A stretch of DNA of 45,233 nucleotides. Source: Phycisphaerae bacterium. GTDB lineage: Bacteria; Planctomycetota; Phycisphaerae; UBA1845; PWPN01. Below are positions 8,687 to 16,207 of the stretch, piece after piece. The notes beneath the pieces were generated by a model. That model searched no databases. It was not told the origin of the DNA and was given only the letters and a program-made list of their open reading frames with translations. Every line of letters begins with the position of its first letter. Positions within the stretch are counted from its first letter, which is position 1. A program made the position numbers and the translations under genes. The stretch lies in assembly GCA_012719955.1 (NCBI GenBank), contig JAAXZI010000152.1, forward strand, positions 1 through 45,233. Direction: 5' to 3'.

Positions 8687-10735
8687 TTATTTCGCCGGGC
8701 GTTCCCGGGATTCGGCAGGAAGGCGTTCCGGCCGGGCCGAATCAGCGGACATCTCCACCGGCAGGCGGAACACATCGCCGGCCTGGTTGCAGAAGTACAA
8801 CCGCGACTCGGAAGGCTGCCGCCCGTGGCCGTCGGCCCAGAAGGCGTAGAAGTCCGGATGGGCATTCACCGGCTGGCGAACATAGGTATGGTTGTAATCG
8901 CTGCCGGTGGTCATTCGCCGGGCCAGCTTCCAGTTCCGCCCCTGATTGTCACTGATCCACATGGCGACTTCCCCGCCGGTGTTATAGGCCTGCGGGCCCT
9001 TCTCGGTGGGGCCGATGATCCGCCAGCGATCGGGGGCTTCGATATAGAGGGAACCGGTGTCGTAATTGTTGTCGGAGATGATGTCGCCGCCGTGGATCTC
9101 CCAGTCCGACCCGGTCCAGCGGGCGGTGGTCCAGGTGCGCGGCATGTTCTTGGGCCCCGACTCATACCCCCTGCTGGTGGTGTAAAGGATCACCGGGCGG
9201 CCATCACCATCGTACGTCAGGTCCTGAATGTAGACGAGCAGGCCCTTGCTCTCATACTCCTGCACCAGGGCGGGATTAATGATCTCGGTCAACGGGATTT
9301 CCAGCTCCTGGCCCCCGGCCGACTTCCAGGTCTTTCCAAAATCCGCGGACTCCATGTAATAGAGGTTCGTCCGCCAATTCAGCCCTTTGACTTTGGGATG
9401 GTACATGAAGCAGGTGCCCAGGCGTCCTCCGGGCGCCGGGCGGCTCACCTGGTAATGGCCCTGGGCAATGCTGGAGAGCAGCCGGCGTTCGGTCCATTCC
9501 ACGCCGTCGGGACTGGTCATCATGCAGATGGTGCGGCCGGGGTTGTAGAAGGTGTGCAGGAACAGGAAGCCCTGGCCGGGGAAAGGCCACGGCTGGGGAT
9601 AGGAGAAGTTGCCGGTCCAGACCAGCTCGAACTCATCCACGCTGTAAGGTTTCTTGCTGCGCGAGATATAGGAGGGCCGGCTCCGGCCATGGCTGCTGGA
9701 GAAGACCCAGATGAAGCCCCGGTCATCCACGTTGATGACCGGGTTGTCGTGGGCGTCGTCGGTCTTCTTGTCCAGGAGGATGGTCGGGCGTGGGACCGTG
9801 CCGGTCCGGTGGTCGTAATAGGAGACCATGTGCACCAGCCGGCTCAGGGAATCTTTGGTGGTGCCGCCGTAAACGAAGAAGGTCTTCTGGACTGCCTCCA
9901 CATACCAGGCAAAGGGGGTGTGATTGGCGCAGTAGGTGCCCAGGCCGCCGCTGTACTTGTAGACGTACTCGTCGTTAGAGGGCTGGTTCATGTACCAGAT
10001 GCCGCGGTAACCGTCGTCCTTGGCGTTGATCAAGACTTTCGGCTCGGATCGCTCGACCCGTCCGGCGGCGGGAACCGAGGATGGCTGCGTCTTCCACTGG
10101 TCGCCGGCGAAATTCGCAAGCGTCCAGCGTGCGGCGAGATCGCGCGCGAGACTCTCCGCGGGCTTTCCCGAAGCCACCGCTTCAATTTCTTCGGCGGTCA
10201 GTACCCGGCGCCAGACGCGCAGATCCTCCATCCGACCGCGGAGGAACCGCTCATGATCGTTGATGGACCCGATGTAGAGTTTGCCGGCCACCCCTTCCAT
10301 CCGGCCCGGCGCCGCCACGGTTTTGACCAGTCGGCCGTTCCGGTAAACCCGGATCGATTCCCCATCGTAGCTGCCGGCATAGTGAACCCACGTGCCGGGC
10401 TCGGGAGCCGGAGCCGTCGCGTAGGCGTATGCACCCGCTTTATGGGCAACCAGCATCCGCACGTTTTTGTCGTACAGGTAGAACGTGAACGCGGTATTGG
10501 CCGCGCCCACGTTCAGGAAGACCTGCGACTCTCTGGCATCGGCCAGGTTCACCCATCCGGCCACCGTCAGGGCCGTGGGGTTCAACGCCAGCGCTTCTAC
10601 TGGAAGGGCGTAGGCCGTCCGGCCGTTGAATTCGACACCGGCCTGCGGCGGGTTCACCTCGGCGGATTCGGCCCCGCCGGCGACAGAGGCCATCCCCAAC
10701 AGACAGGCAATCGTCAAGATGCGGCACATGAACAC
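8687..10735 (-). CDS. Secreted LamG-like plus BNR-repeat protein
   Basis: About 682 residues from a GTG at 10735, chosen because GGGAGG sits eight bases upstream; the ATG two codons later (10729) is 14 bases from it and is the alternative. A signal peptide (ILTIACLLGMASVAGGAESA) is followed by a LamG/concanavalin-like domain at about 30-195 (GVEFNGRTAYALPVEAL, WVHYAGSYDG, VYRNGRLVKT, IGSINDHERFLRGRMEDLRV). A BNR_4-like propeller follows at about 235-640 (YRGIWYMNQPSNDEYVYKYSG, NPVINVDDRGFIWVFSSSHG, PVILYTTSRGYESGP). It lacks the C-terminal Ca-loop tag of its neighbours. Proteins of this build are usually extracytoplasmic and carbohydrate-related; the substrate is unknown. It is divergent from the riboswitch-controlled unit that begins about 190 bases away. 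Confidence 0.88.
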   Translation of the reverse strand: MFMCRILTIACLLGMASVAGGAESAEVNPPQAGVEFNGRTAYALPVEALALNPTALTVAGWVNLADARESQVFLNVGAANTAFTFYLYDKNVRMLVAHKAGAYAYATAPAPEPGTWVHYAGSYDGESIRVYRNGRLVKTVAAPGRMEGVAGKLYIGSINDHERFLRGRMEDLRVWRRVLTAEEIEAVASGKPAESLARDLAARWTLANFAGDQWKTQPSSVPAAGRVERSEPKVLINAKDDGYRGIWYMNQPSNDEYVYKYSGGLGTYCANHTPFAWYVEAVQKTFFVYGGTTKDSLSRLVHMVSYYDHRTGTVPRPTILLDKKTDDAHDNPVINVDDRGFIWVFSSSHGRSRPSYISRSKKPYSVDEFELVWTGNFSYPQPWPFPGQGFLFLHTFYNPGRTICMMTSPDGVEWTERRLLSSIAQGHYQVSRPAPGGRLGTCFMYHPKVKGLNWRTNLYYMESADFGKTWKSAGGQELEIPLTEIINPALVQEYESKGLLVYIQDLTYDGDGRPVILYTTSRGYESGPKNMPRTWTTARWTGSDWEIHGGDIISDNNYDTGSLYIEAPDRWRIIGPTEKGPQAYNTGGEVAMWISDNQGRNWKLARRMTTGSDYNHTYVRQPVNAHPDFYAFWADGHGRQPSESRLYFCNQAGDVFRLPVEMSADSARPERLPAESRERPAK

Positions 10736-10871
10736 GTTGTAATCCTCCCGAAGGCGATGAAGCCGCGGACAACAAACCCGGACCAACAACAGGCCCCGGG
10801 CACGCGCCAGGCGGTTTCCCGTACTCTACACACAAAGCCTGCCCCCCGCCATTGTTTTGCGAACCGGGGGC

Positions 10872-10899
10872 TTGCATCCTGCCGCCAAATGGGTATGCT
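10872..10899 (+). promoter_or_regulatory. Possible promoter of the riboswitch transcript
   Basis: TTGCAT (10872-10877), a 16-base spacer, then TATGCT (10894-10899). Transcription would begin near 10906, just before the riboswitch aptamer. The hexamers are weak, so the call rests mostly on position. Confidence 0.35.
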
Positions 10900-10924
10900 C
10901 ATGCGTGCTGACAACTGAAGACGT

Positions 10925-11140
10925 GCACGATTGCAGGTTTCCGCATTGCGGAATCAAAAGGGAAGGTGGTGAAAATCCACCGCGGACCCGCCGCTGTAAT
11001 CGGAGTACCGGCCACCTGTTGCCATTGTCCGTTTTGGGGCGCGCATTGTGCCTGAACGGCCGAGAAGGCGTGGCCGGACGCAGACCTCTCAACCTTTTCG
11101 TCTGCCTCCTCCGTAAGCCAGAAGACCTGCCTGCGAGCGT
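10925..11140 (+). promoter_or_regulatory. Cobalamin (B12) riboswitch aptamer
   Basis: The conserved cobalamin aptamer core is readable. GGGAAGGTGGTGAAAATCC starts near 10960 and is followed by CCCGC-CGCTGTAA near 10987-10999. A GAGAAGG segment lies near 11062, and the B12 box AAGCCAGAAGACCTGCC is at about 11115-11131. GCAGGT (10933-10938) can pair with ACCTGC (11125-11130) to close the P1 stem. The usual GCCACTG segment appears as GCCACCTG near 11012, a slight departure. Such aptamers bind adenosyl- or related cobalamins and switch off downstream genes when B12 is plentiful. Here the downstream genes are a secreted tagged protein and a pseudopilin, not a recognised cobalamin transporter or synthesis gene. 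Confidence 0.93.
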
Positions 11141-11253
11141 GTTTTTTCCTCTATGTGCCCCGGGTTCGGGCGCTTGGAAGCCAAGCCCGGGATCGCACTG
11201 ACGCCGCTCAAGCGGCCGAATCTGCGGTCCCGTTTGCGTTTTGCGACACGGCA

Positions 11254-11289
11254 TCCCGGTGTTCCCTCCGCGGGCACCGGGATTTTTTT
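11254..11289 (+). terminator. Intrinsic terminator, expression platform of the B12 riboswitch
   Basis: TCCCGGTG (11254-11261) pairs perfectly with CACCGGGA (11275-11282), and seven Ts follow (11283-11289). It lies about 115 bases after the B12 box and 265 bases before the next start codon, as expected for a riboswitch acting by transcription termination. Another hairpin (about 11155-11199, arms around GCTTGG and CCAAGC) lies between aptamer and terminator and may form part of the switching structure. Confidence 0.8.
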
Positions 11290-11554
11290 GTGGCTCGAGG
11301 TCGGCCACAGAAAGGCAGTGATAATGCAGACGCAGGGTTCAGGGTTCAGGCTTGGGCGTTGGCGGCCCGGGGTTCGGGAAAGCATGGCAGGCCTCCGTTT
11401 TCGGAGCGACGGTGAGCCGCGAATTGACCACCTTCGCATCCCACAACCGACCACCAGGCCATGGTCTCCTGCCGTGTCGGAAGTGGCGACTCCTTCCCAC
11501 CAGCATGGCTCACAAAGCAGTGGCGTACACCACGGGGCCGATCCATTTGAACCG

Positions 11555-12667
11555 GTGAGGATATCCACGCGCTCGGGCCGATGCACGACCCTGGCGCTGC
11601 CTGCGGTGCTGGCGATGGTCCTGGCGGCGACGGCATCAGCGGAAACGTGCTTTGTGGAGATGTTTGCCGACGACCCCATCGCCGCGGGTCGATTCGTGCT
11701 TGCCGACCCCGAAACGGGCGAGCCGCAGTTCGTCTATCAGCCTGAAACACATTCTCTCCTGGTCCGCCATCACACCGGCCGGCCTACGATCCGTCTGGTT
11801 CACCCTCTGGCTCGGCCCCTGACCGATCGCGACTCTTTTACGCTCCGAGTTACGTTCCGCGTCATTGACCCTCAGTTTTCCAGCGAGGAAGACTATTTCG
11901 CCCAGCTCAGCTTCGGCCTCATGAATGCGGCCGGCACCGGCCCTAACCGCACTGACCACATGCCGGATGCGCAGGATCCCAGCCTCCACGGCGCCTTTGA
12001 CTTGTTCGCGGTCGATTACACGCTCAGCAATTCATTCTGGGGTTACTATCCAGGGCTGGCCCCCACGGTCACTGCCAGTCTGCCGGATCCATATTTCCCT
12101 GGCGGTTATTACGACGCCATGAGTCTGTACCCCGGTGCGGAGAGCCTGCTGACGGAGGAAGCGCTGCTGCCCTACACGACCCTGACCGCGGTTGTCGAGT
12201 ACGACGGAGCCACCCGCCTGGCCATCCTGCGCATCTACGAAGGGTCAACGGCGCTACCCATCAACCTGGAAGGCGAAGGCGGGCCCGGCGGCACCGATGG
12301 CGACGTCACCACGATTGTGACTGCCGTCAAAACCTCATCGGCCCTGCGCGAAAGTTACCCCTTCCGGGTCGATCGAATCGGCTTGTTCTCGTGGAAGGAC
12401 GATTGGGCCGCGATGGACGGCACCGCGAAGGGTCTCGACGCGGTGTATGAACGCATCGAGTTGACCTGGACGGCCTACCCGGATCTGACCGACGACGGCC
12501 GGGTGGATGCCGACGATGTGGAGGCTTTTCAGACCTGCCAGAGCGGACCGGCGGTGCCGCAGGAAGACCCGGTGTGCCAGAACGCCGACCTGGACGCCGA
12601 TGGCGACGTGGATCAGGACGACTTCGGGCTTCTGCAACGGCAACTGGGGACAGAGCGGCCATCATGA
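11555..12667 (+). CDS. Riboswitch-controlled secreted protein with a C-terminal Ca-loop tag
   Basis: 370 residues if translation starts at the GTG at 11555. That start gives a textbook signal peptide (RISTRSGR, then [18 protein letters not shown] before E). The frame stays open back to 11153, but that part crosses the riboswitch platform and terminator and does not look like protein. No strong ribosome site is visible. The mature part (about 30-305) is beta-rich and resembles a concanavalin A-like sandwich; I cannot name the family. The C-terminal ~63 residues contain two Ca-loops ([26 protein letters not shown]) and C-Q-SGP...C, the tag found on four other secreted proteins here. The stop overlaps the ATG of the pseudopilin gene (ATGA). 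A role in cobalamin acquisition at the cell surface is inferred only from the riboswitch. Confidence 0.82.
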   Translation: MRISTRSGRCTTLALPAVLAMVLAATASAETCFVEMFADDPIAAGRFVLADPETGEPQFVYQPETHSLLVRHHTGRPTIRLVHPLARPLTDRDSFTLRVTFRVIDPQFSSEEDYFAQLSFGLMNAAGTGPNRTDHMPDAQDPSLHGAFDLFAVDYTLSNSFWGYYPGLAPTVTASLPDPYFPGGYYDAMSLYPGAESLLTEEALLPYTTLTAVVEYDGATRLAILRIYEGSTALPINLEGEGGPGGTDGDVTTIVTAVKTSSALRESYPFRVDRIGLFSWKDDWAAMDGTAKGLDAVYERIELTWTAYPDLTDDGRVDADDVEAFQTCQSGPAVPQEDPVCQNADLDADGDVDQDDFGLLQRQLGTERPS

Positions 12668-13419
12668 AACGCGCTTTCACGCTCATCGAGGTGCTGGTGG
12701 TAACGGCGGTGATCGCACTGCTGGCCGGCCTCCTGCTGCCCGCTCTGGCCCAGGCCCGCAATCAGGGACGCCGGGCGGTGTGCCTGGCCAACCTGCGCCA
12801 ACTCGCCATCGCCACCACCGGCTACCTCGATGAGAACCGTGATTACTTCTGGCGCTACTACGTGGACTCCACGGACCCCAAGGGCAGAAGCTGGTGGTTC
12901 GGCTTTGAGCCCAACGGGCCCGGTTCCGGCAAGTACCGGCCGCTGGACAAGACGCGGGCGGCGCTGGCCCGCTATCTGCGTTCCACCGATAACGGCCTGC
13001 AGTGTCCGTCGTTCCCCTACGAAGATGGGCTGTATTTCCCCAAGTTCGCGGCGCGCAGCGCTTCCTATGGTTACAACCTGTTGCTGGGCACGCCCCATCC
13101 GTCCAGGCCCACCCGCCGGCGGGCCGAGTTCCGCAACCGTTCCGCCAGGGTCTTCGTCTTCGCCGATGGCGTGCACTTTGATTTCAACCCTGGTATTAAC
13201 GAAGGCCACTACATCGAATACGCCGCCAACCCGGCCAGTCTGACCTCCAAAACCGGCTACGCCCACTTCCGACACAATCGCCGGGCGCAGGTCTTATTCC
13301 TGGACGGCCATGCCGATGCCCTACCCCTGCGCGGACCGACCTATCCGGCCCTCACCCCCGCCGGACCGGCAGGAAATCTCACAGGCCCCAACGGCGGGCG
13401 AACCCTCTACGGAGATTGA
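12664..13419 (+). CDS. Pseudopilin with H-X9-DG motif (type II secretion/pilin-like)
   Basis: 251 residues. The N terminus [21 protein letters not shown] is a type IV prepilin-like signal with Glu at +5 of the mature form; alanine replaces the usual glycine before the cleavage site. A hydrophobic helix and the segment [22 protein letters not shown] follow. Near residues 204-215 is [12 protein letters not shown], the H-X9-DG motif common in planctomycete and Lentisphaerae-Verrucomicrobia pseudopilins. The ATG overlaps the preceding stop (ATGA), so translation is probably coupled and expression should follow the B12 riboswitch. It would sit in the inner membrane and assemble with a type II-like or pilus machine, no other part of which is in this window. 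Its pairing with a secreted protein suggests a dedicated export or display role (inference). Confidence 0.9.
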   Translation: MKRAFTLIEVLVVTAVIALLAGLLLPALAQARNQGRRAVCLANLRQLAIATTGYLDENRDYFWRYYVDSTDPKGRSWWFGFEPNGPGSGKYRPLDKTRAALARYLRSTDNGLQCPSFPYEDGLYFPKFAARSASYGYNLLLGTPHPSRPTRRRAEFRNRSARVFVFADGVHFDFNPGINEGHYIEYAANPASLTSKTGYAHFRHNRRAQVLFLDGHADALPLRGPTYPALTPAGPAGNLTGPNGGRTLYGD

Positions 13420-13777
13420 GCTTAAAACAATTTCATCCGACCTAACGAAATCCGATTAATCCGGGCAGTTTCCCCCCTCGCACCCGGGGGAATGGGGACC
13501 TCAAACGGACTTGTTCAGCACGCTCAGAAACAGCCGCAGAAACCTTAATCTTTACCCAAATTATCCTGGATTCATACTCCCTGGCTCATGCGGCTAGTAA
13601 CATAGAGAAAAACTTTAAGAGGCCTCTTGCAAGTTTCAGGCTTACCCAAGTATACTGCGCAAAGTTGCTCCAAGGCGACAATCATGTCTTTGGACCTTGG
13701 AGGAGATGGGAGCTGGAGGGGGCGGGCCTTGAGGCGCGACAGCGTGCCAGCTTGGCCTGGAAAGGTGGGAGAGAGAG
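13420..13777. other. Intergenic region upstream of the sigma-54 activator gene
   Basis: No gene is supported. It is locally AT-richer around 13545-13660. It contains the promoter listed separately at 13627-13656 and a ribosome site (GGAG at about 13768-13771). Confidence 0.5.
13627..13656 (+). promoter_or_regulatory. Probable sigma-70-type promoter for the sigma-54 activator gene
   Basis: TTGCAA (13627-13632), an 18-base spacer and TATACT (13651-13656). Transcription would start near 13663, leaving a leader of about 115 bases before the TTG start. Confidence 0.5.
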
Positions 13778-15292
13778 TTGCGCTCAGATCGGATGAACCG
13801 GTCTTCGGTTCTGGTCGTGCGTCCAAAGCAATTGGGAACCGCCCGTCTGGTGGCGGAGCTTCAGGCTCGCGGCTGGGAAGCTGTCCCGATTGAGTCTTTT
13901 GACGTCGCCATCGCCGAAGCCAGGATTTGCGAATTCCCCGTCGTCCTGCTGGACCTCGGTTCAGCGGCGGCGCGTTTGCAGCCGGCGGGCCGTTCGACCT
14001 TCCCGCCGGACGCCGACTCCGATGAAGCGCCCTTGAGCCGCGGTCTTCAAGCCCTCCGCGATTTTCGACAGGCCTCCCCGACCTCACAGATCGTGTTATT
14101 GGTAGATGGCAGCATGGATCTGGCAACCTGCTGCCAGGCAGTGACATACGGCGCCGCCAGCTTTGTACAGTGGCGGGACCACGAGCCCATCGACCCCATC
14201 CTGGATCGCCTGGCCCAAGCCCGGAGCCGATACTTGGCCGCTCTTGAGGAAGGGCGCGAGCTGCACTCCGGCAACGTTTTCGACCAGACCGGATTGGCCG
14301 GTCAGAGCCAGGCCATGGCCCGTTTGCTGCTCCAGGCCAAGCGGGCCGCCATGATTTCGGATGCCCCCGTCCTGATCTACGGCGAATCAGGGACCGGCAA
14401 GCAGCTTCTCTCTGAGGCCATTCACCGGATGGACCCCAAGCGGAGACCCAAGCCATTCCTGACCGTCAACTGCGCCGCGATCACCGGCTCCCTGGCCGAG
14501 AGCCTGCTCTTCGGGCATCGCAAGGGCGCATTCACCGGCGCCACCGAGGACCGGCCCGGCTACTTCCGGGCAGCCAACGGCGGGACGCTGCTGCTGGATG
14601 AGATCAGCGAGTTGGAGAAGCCCCTTCAGCCCAAGCTCCTGCGCGTCCTGCAGGAAAACTGCGTGCTGCCGGTCGGTGACGACACGGAACGCAAGGTGGA
14701 CGTGCGTGTCATTGCCGCGTGCAACCGGCCGCTGCCGGTGCTGGTCGAGCAAGGTGAGTTCCGGCTGGACCTGTATCAGCGGCTAAACGTCATTACCCTG
14801 AACGTGCCCCCCCTGCGGGACCGGCCGGAGGACATCCCCCCGCTGGTGCGCTTCTTCCTGCGGCGCTATGCCAGCTATTACCCCCACCCCATCACTTCCG
14901 TGGACGACCGGGTCTACGAGCTCCTGGCCCACTCCATCGGGTCGGGCAACGTCCGCGAGCTGGAGAACGTGGTACGCCAGATCCTGGTCTTCAAACGGGC
15001 CGGCACCCGCATCGAGTTGAGCGACATTCCGCCGGGGCTGATCGAACGGCAGACCGGCCGCGGCAAAGGGCGATCGGTCGACAGCGACTTGACCGCCGCC
15101 ATCGCTGCGATGCTGGACCAGGGCACGTTCACCCTCCCGGAAATGCTGGACAGGGTGGAAGCCATGATCCTGCGCGAGGCGCTGTCTCGCCGCGACAGCA
15201 CCCACAGCCAACTGGCCCGCCAACTCGGGCTGTCACGGCGGACCTTCTACAACAAGCTGCGCAAGCACGACTTGCCCGGCAAACAGGGATAA
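13778..15292 (+). CDS. Sigma-54-dependent transcriptional activator with degenerate receiver domain
   Basis: 504 residues from a TTG start, chosen because GGAG lies six bases upstream; an in-frame ATG at 13793 lacks a ribosome site. The N-terminal ~150 residues resemble a response-regulator receiver (VLVVRPKQLG, VVLLDLGSAA), but the acidic pair normally found after the first strand is absent (Arg-Pro instead), so phosphorylation is doubtful. Residues ~180-420 are the AAA+ sigma-54 interaction domain: Walker A GESGTGK near 202, GAFTGA near 249-254, Walker B LLLDEI near 272, and an arginine-rich sensor region. The last ~45 residues form a Fis-type helix-turn-helix (SQLARQLGLSRRTFYNKLRKH). It should activate RpoN promoters; I found no convincing -24/-12 site in the window. 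It stands alone with its own promoter. Confidence 0.92.
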   Translation: MRSDRMNRSSVLVVRPKQLGTARLVAELQARGWEAVPIESFDVAIAEARICEFPVVLLDLGSAAARLQPAGRSTFPPDADSDEAPLSRGLQALRDFRQASPTSQIVLLVDGSMDLATCCQAVTYGAASFVQWRDHEPIDPILDRLAQARSRYLAALEEGRELHSGNVFDQTGLAGQSQAMARLLLQAKRAAMISDAPVLIYGESGTGKQLLSEAIHRMDPKRRPKPFLTVNCAAITGSLAESLLFGHRKGAFTGATEDRPGYFRAANGGTLLLDEISELEKPLQPKLLRVLQENCVLPVGDDTERKVDVRVIAACNRPLPVLVEQGEFRLDLYQRLNVITLNVPPLRDRPEDIPPLVRFFLRRYASYYPHPITSVDDRVYELLAHSIGSGNVRELENVVRQILVFKRAGTRIELSDIPPGLIERQTGRGKGRSVDSDLTAAIAAMLDQGTFTLPEMLDRVEAMILREALSRRDSTHSQLARQLGLSRRTFYNKLRKHDLPGKQG

Positions 15293-15369
15293 CCAGAGCC
15301 CCGAGTGCAAGCGAGGGGGAACCTGTACAAGACCTTCACTCAGCACACAGTACTTTCAACTCATCGCTT

Positions 15370-15942
15370 TTAATACGCCGGTTCATTGCCCGGCTTCCAC
15401 TTGATGTTGCAGCCCGCGCTGGGCTTCTGGTCCTCAGGTGCCGGCCGGCCGGCCAACACCGCGTCCAGGGCGGCTCGAAGATCCCGGCCGGTGACCGGTT
15501 TGCCGTTGCCCGGGCGGCTGTCGTCCAACTGACCGCGGTAGACCAGGCGGCGATTCCTGTCGAACAGGAAAAAGTCCGGCGTGCAGGCGGCGCCAAAGGC
15601 CTGGGCGACCTCCTGGGTCTCGTCGTAGAGGTAAGGAAAGGTATAGCCCACCTCGCGGACCTCCTCGCGCATGCGCGCGGGGCTGTCGTCGGGGTAGCGC
15701 TCCGCATCGTTGGCGTTGATGGCCACCACCGCCACCCCTTTGGCCTGATAGTCGCGGCCCAGCCGGGCCAGCTCATCTCGGACATGCTTCACGTACGGGC
15801 AGTGATTGCAGATGAACATCACCAGCAGCGCGGGGGCCTCCTTGAAATCCGAGAGGCTGACCAGCCGACCGTTTGTGTCCGGCAAGCGAAAATCCGGGGC
15901 TTCCAGGCCCAAGGCCCGCATTCGTGATGGAGTCAAAGCCAT
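15370..15942 (-). CDS. Thioredoxin-like (AhpC/TSA-redoxin) protein
   Basis: 190 residues, starting seven bases after GGAGGA. It has a peroxiredoxin/thioredoxin-like fold: LGLEAPDFRLPDTNGRLVSL is the usual redoxin opening, and a CNHC motif (in FICNHCPYVKH) sits where thioredoxins have CGPC. Later landmarks are the cis-Pro segment ACTPDFFLFD and YRGQLDD. There is no signal peptide, so it is probably cytoplasmic. This CNHC family is widespread and usually annotated only as 'thioredoxin family protein'; its partner is unknown. It is transcribed away from the lamin-tail protein gene and convergent with the sigma-54 activator. Confidence 0.9.
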   Translation of the reverse strand: MALTPSRMRALGLEAPDFRLPDTNGRLVSLSDFKEAPALLVMFICNHCPYVKHVRDELARLGRDYQAKGVAVVAINANDAERYPDDSPARMREEVREVGYTFPYLYDETQEVAQAFGAACTPDFFLFDRNRRLVYRGQLDDSRPGNGKPVTGRDLRAALDAVLAGRPAPEDQKPSAGCNIKWKPGNEPAY

Positions 15943-16207
15943 AACTGTTCCTCCATGTGGGCGTTACGCCGCAAAGGAAAATCCCCTAATCAACGATCTT
16001 CACAGGTTCTTTATCTCCGGCCAGACATTCCTGTCTTGGCGCATCCCTGGCCACGCGCCATAATAGGACCTCAAATTGTAAGACTCCACGGAGGGGCCTG
16101 GCCCGGCGCAGTTCTCAGTCGCGGTGCGGATCGCGGGCCAATCACTTCGCTACGGAAAGAGGCGAAATCCGGACTTCATCTATCGTTACGAGGCGCAAGG
16201 AGAAACC

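Noticed and set aside
8825-10918. 697-codon plus-strand ORF opposite the LamG/BNR protein gene
   Set aside because: A mirror frame of a well supported gene; no domain, no ribosome site.
11153-11554. N-terminal extension of the riboswitch-controlled protein
   Set aside because: It would start inside the riboswitch platform and translate across the terminator; the extra residues have no signal peptide or domain, whereas the GTG at 11555 begins a perfect signal peptide.
13572-14456. 294-codon minus-strand ORF upstream of and into the sigma-54 activator gene
   Set aside because: Overlaps the promoter and AAA+ domain coding region antisense; low-complexity Arg/Pro/Gly content.
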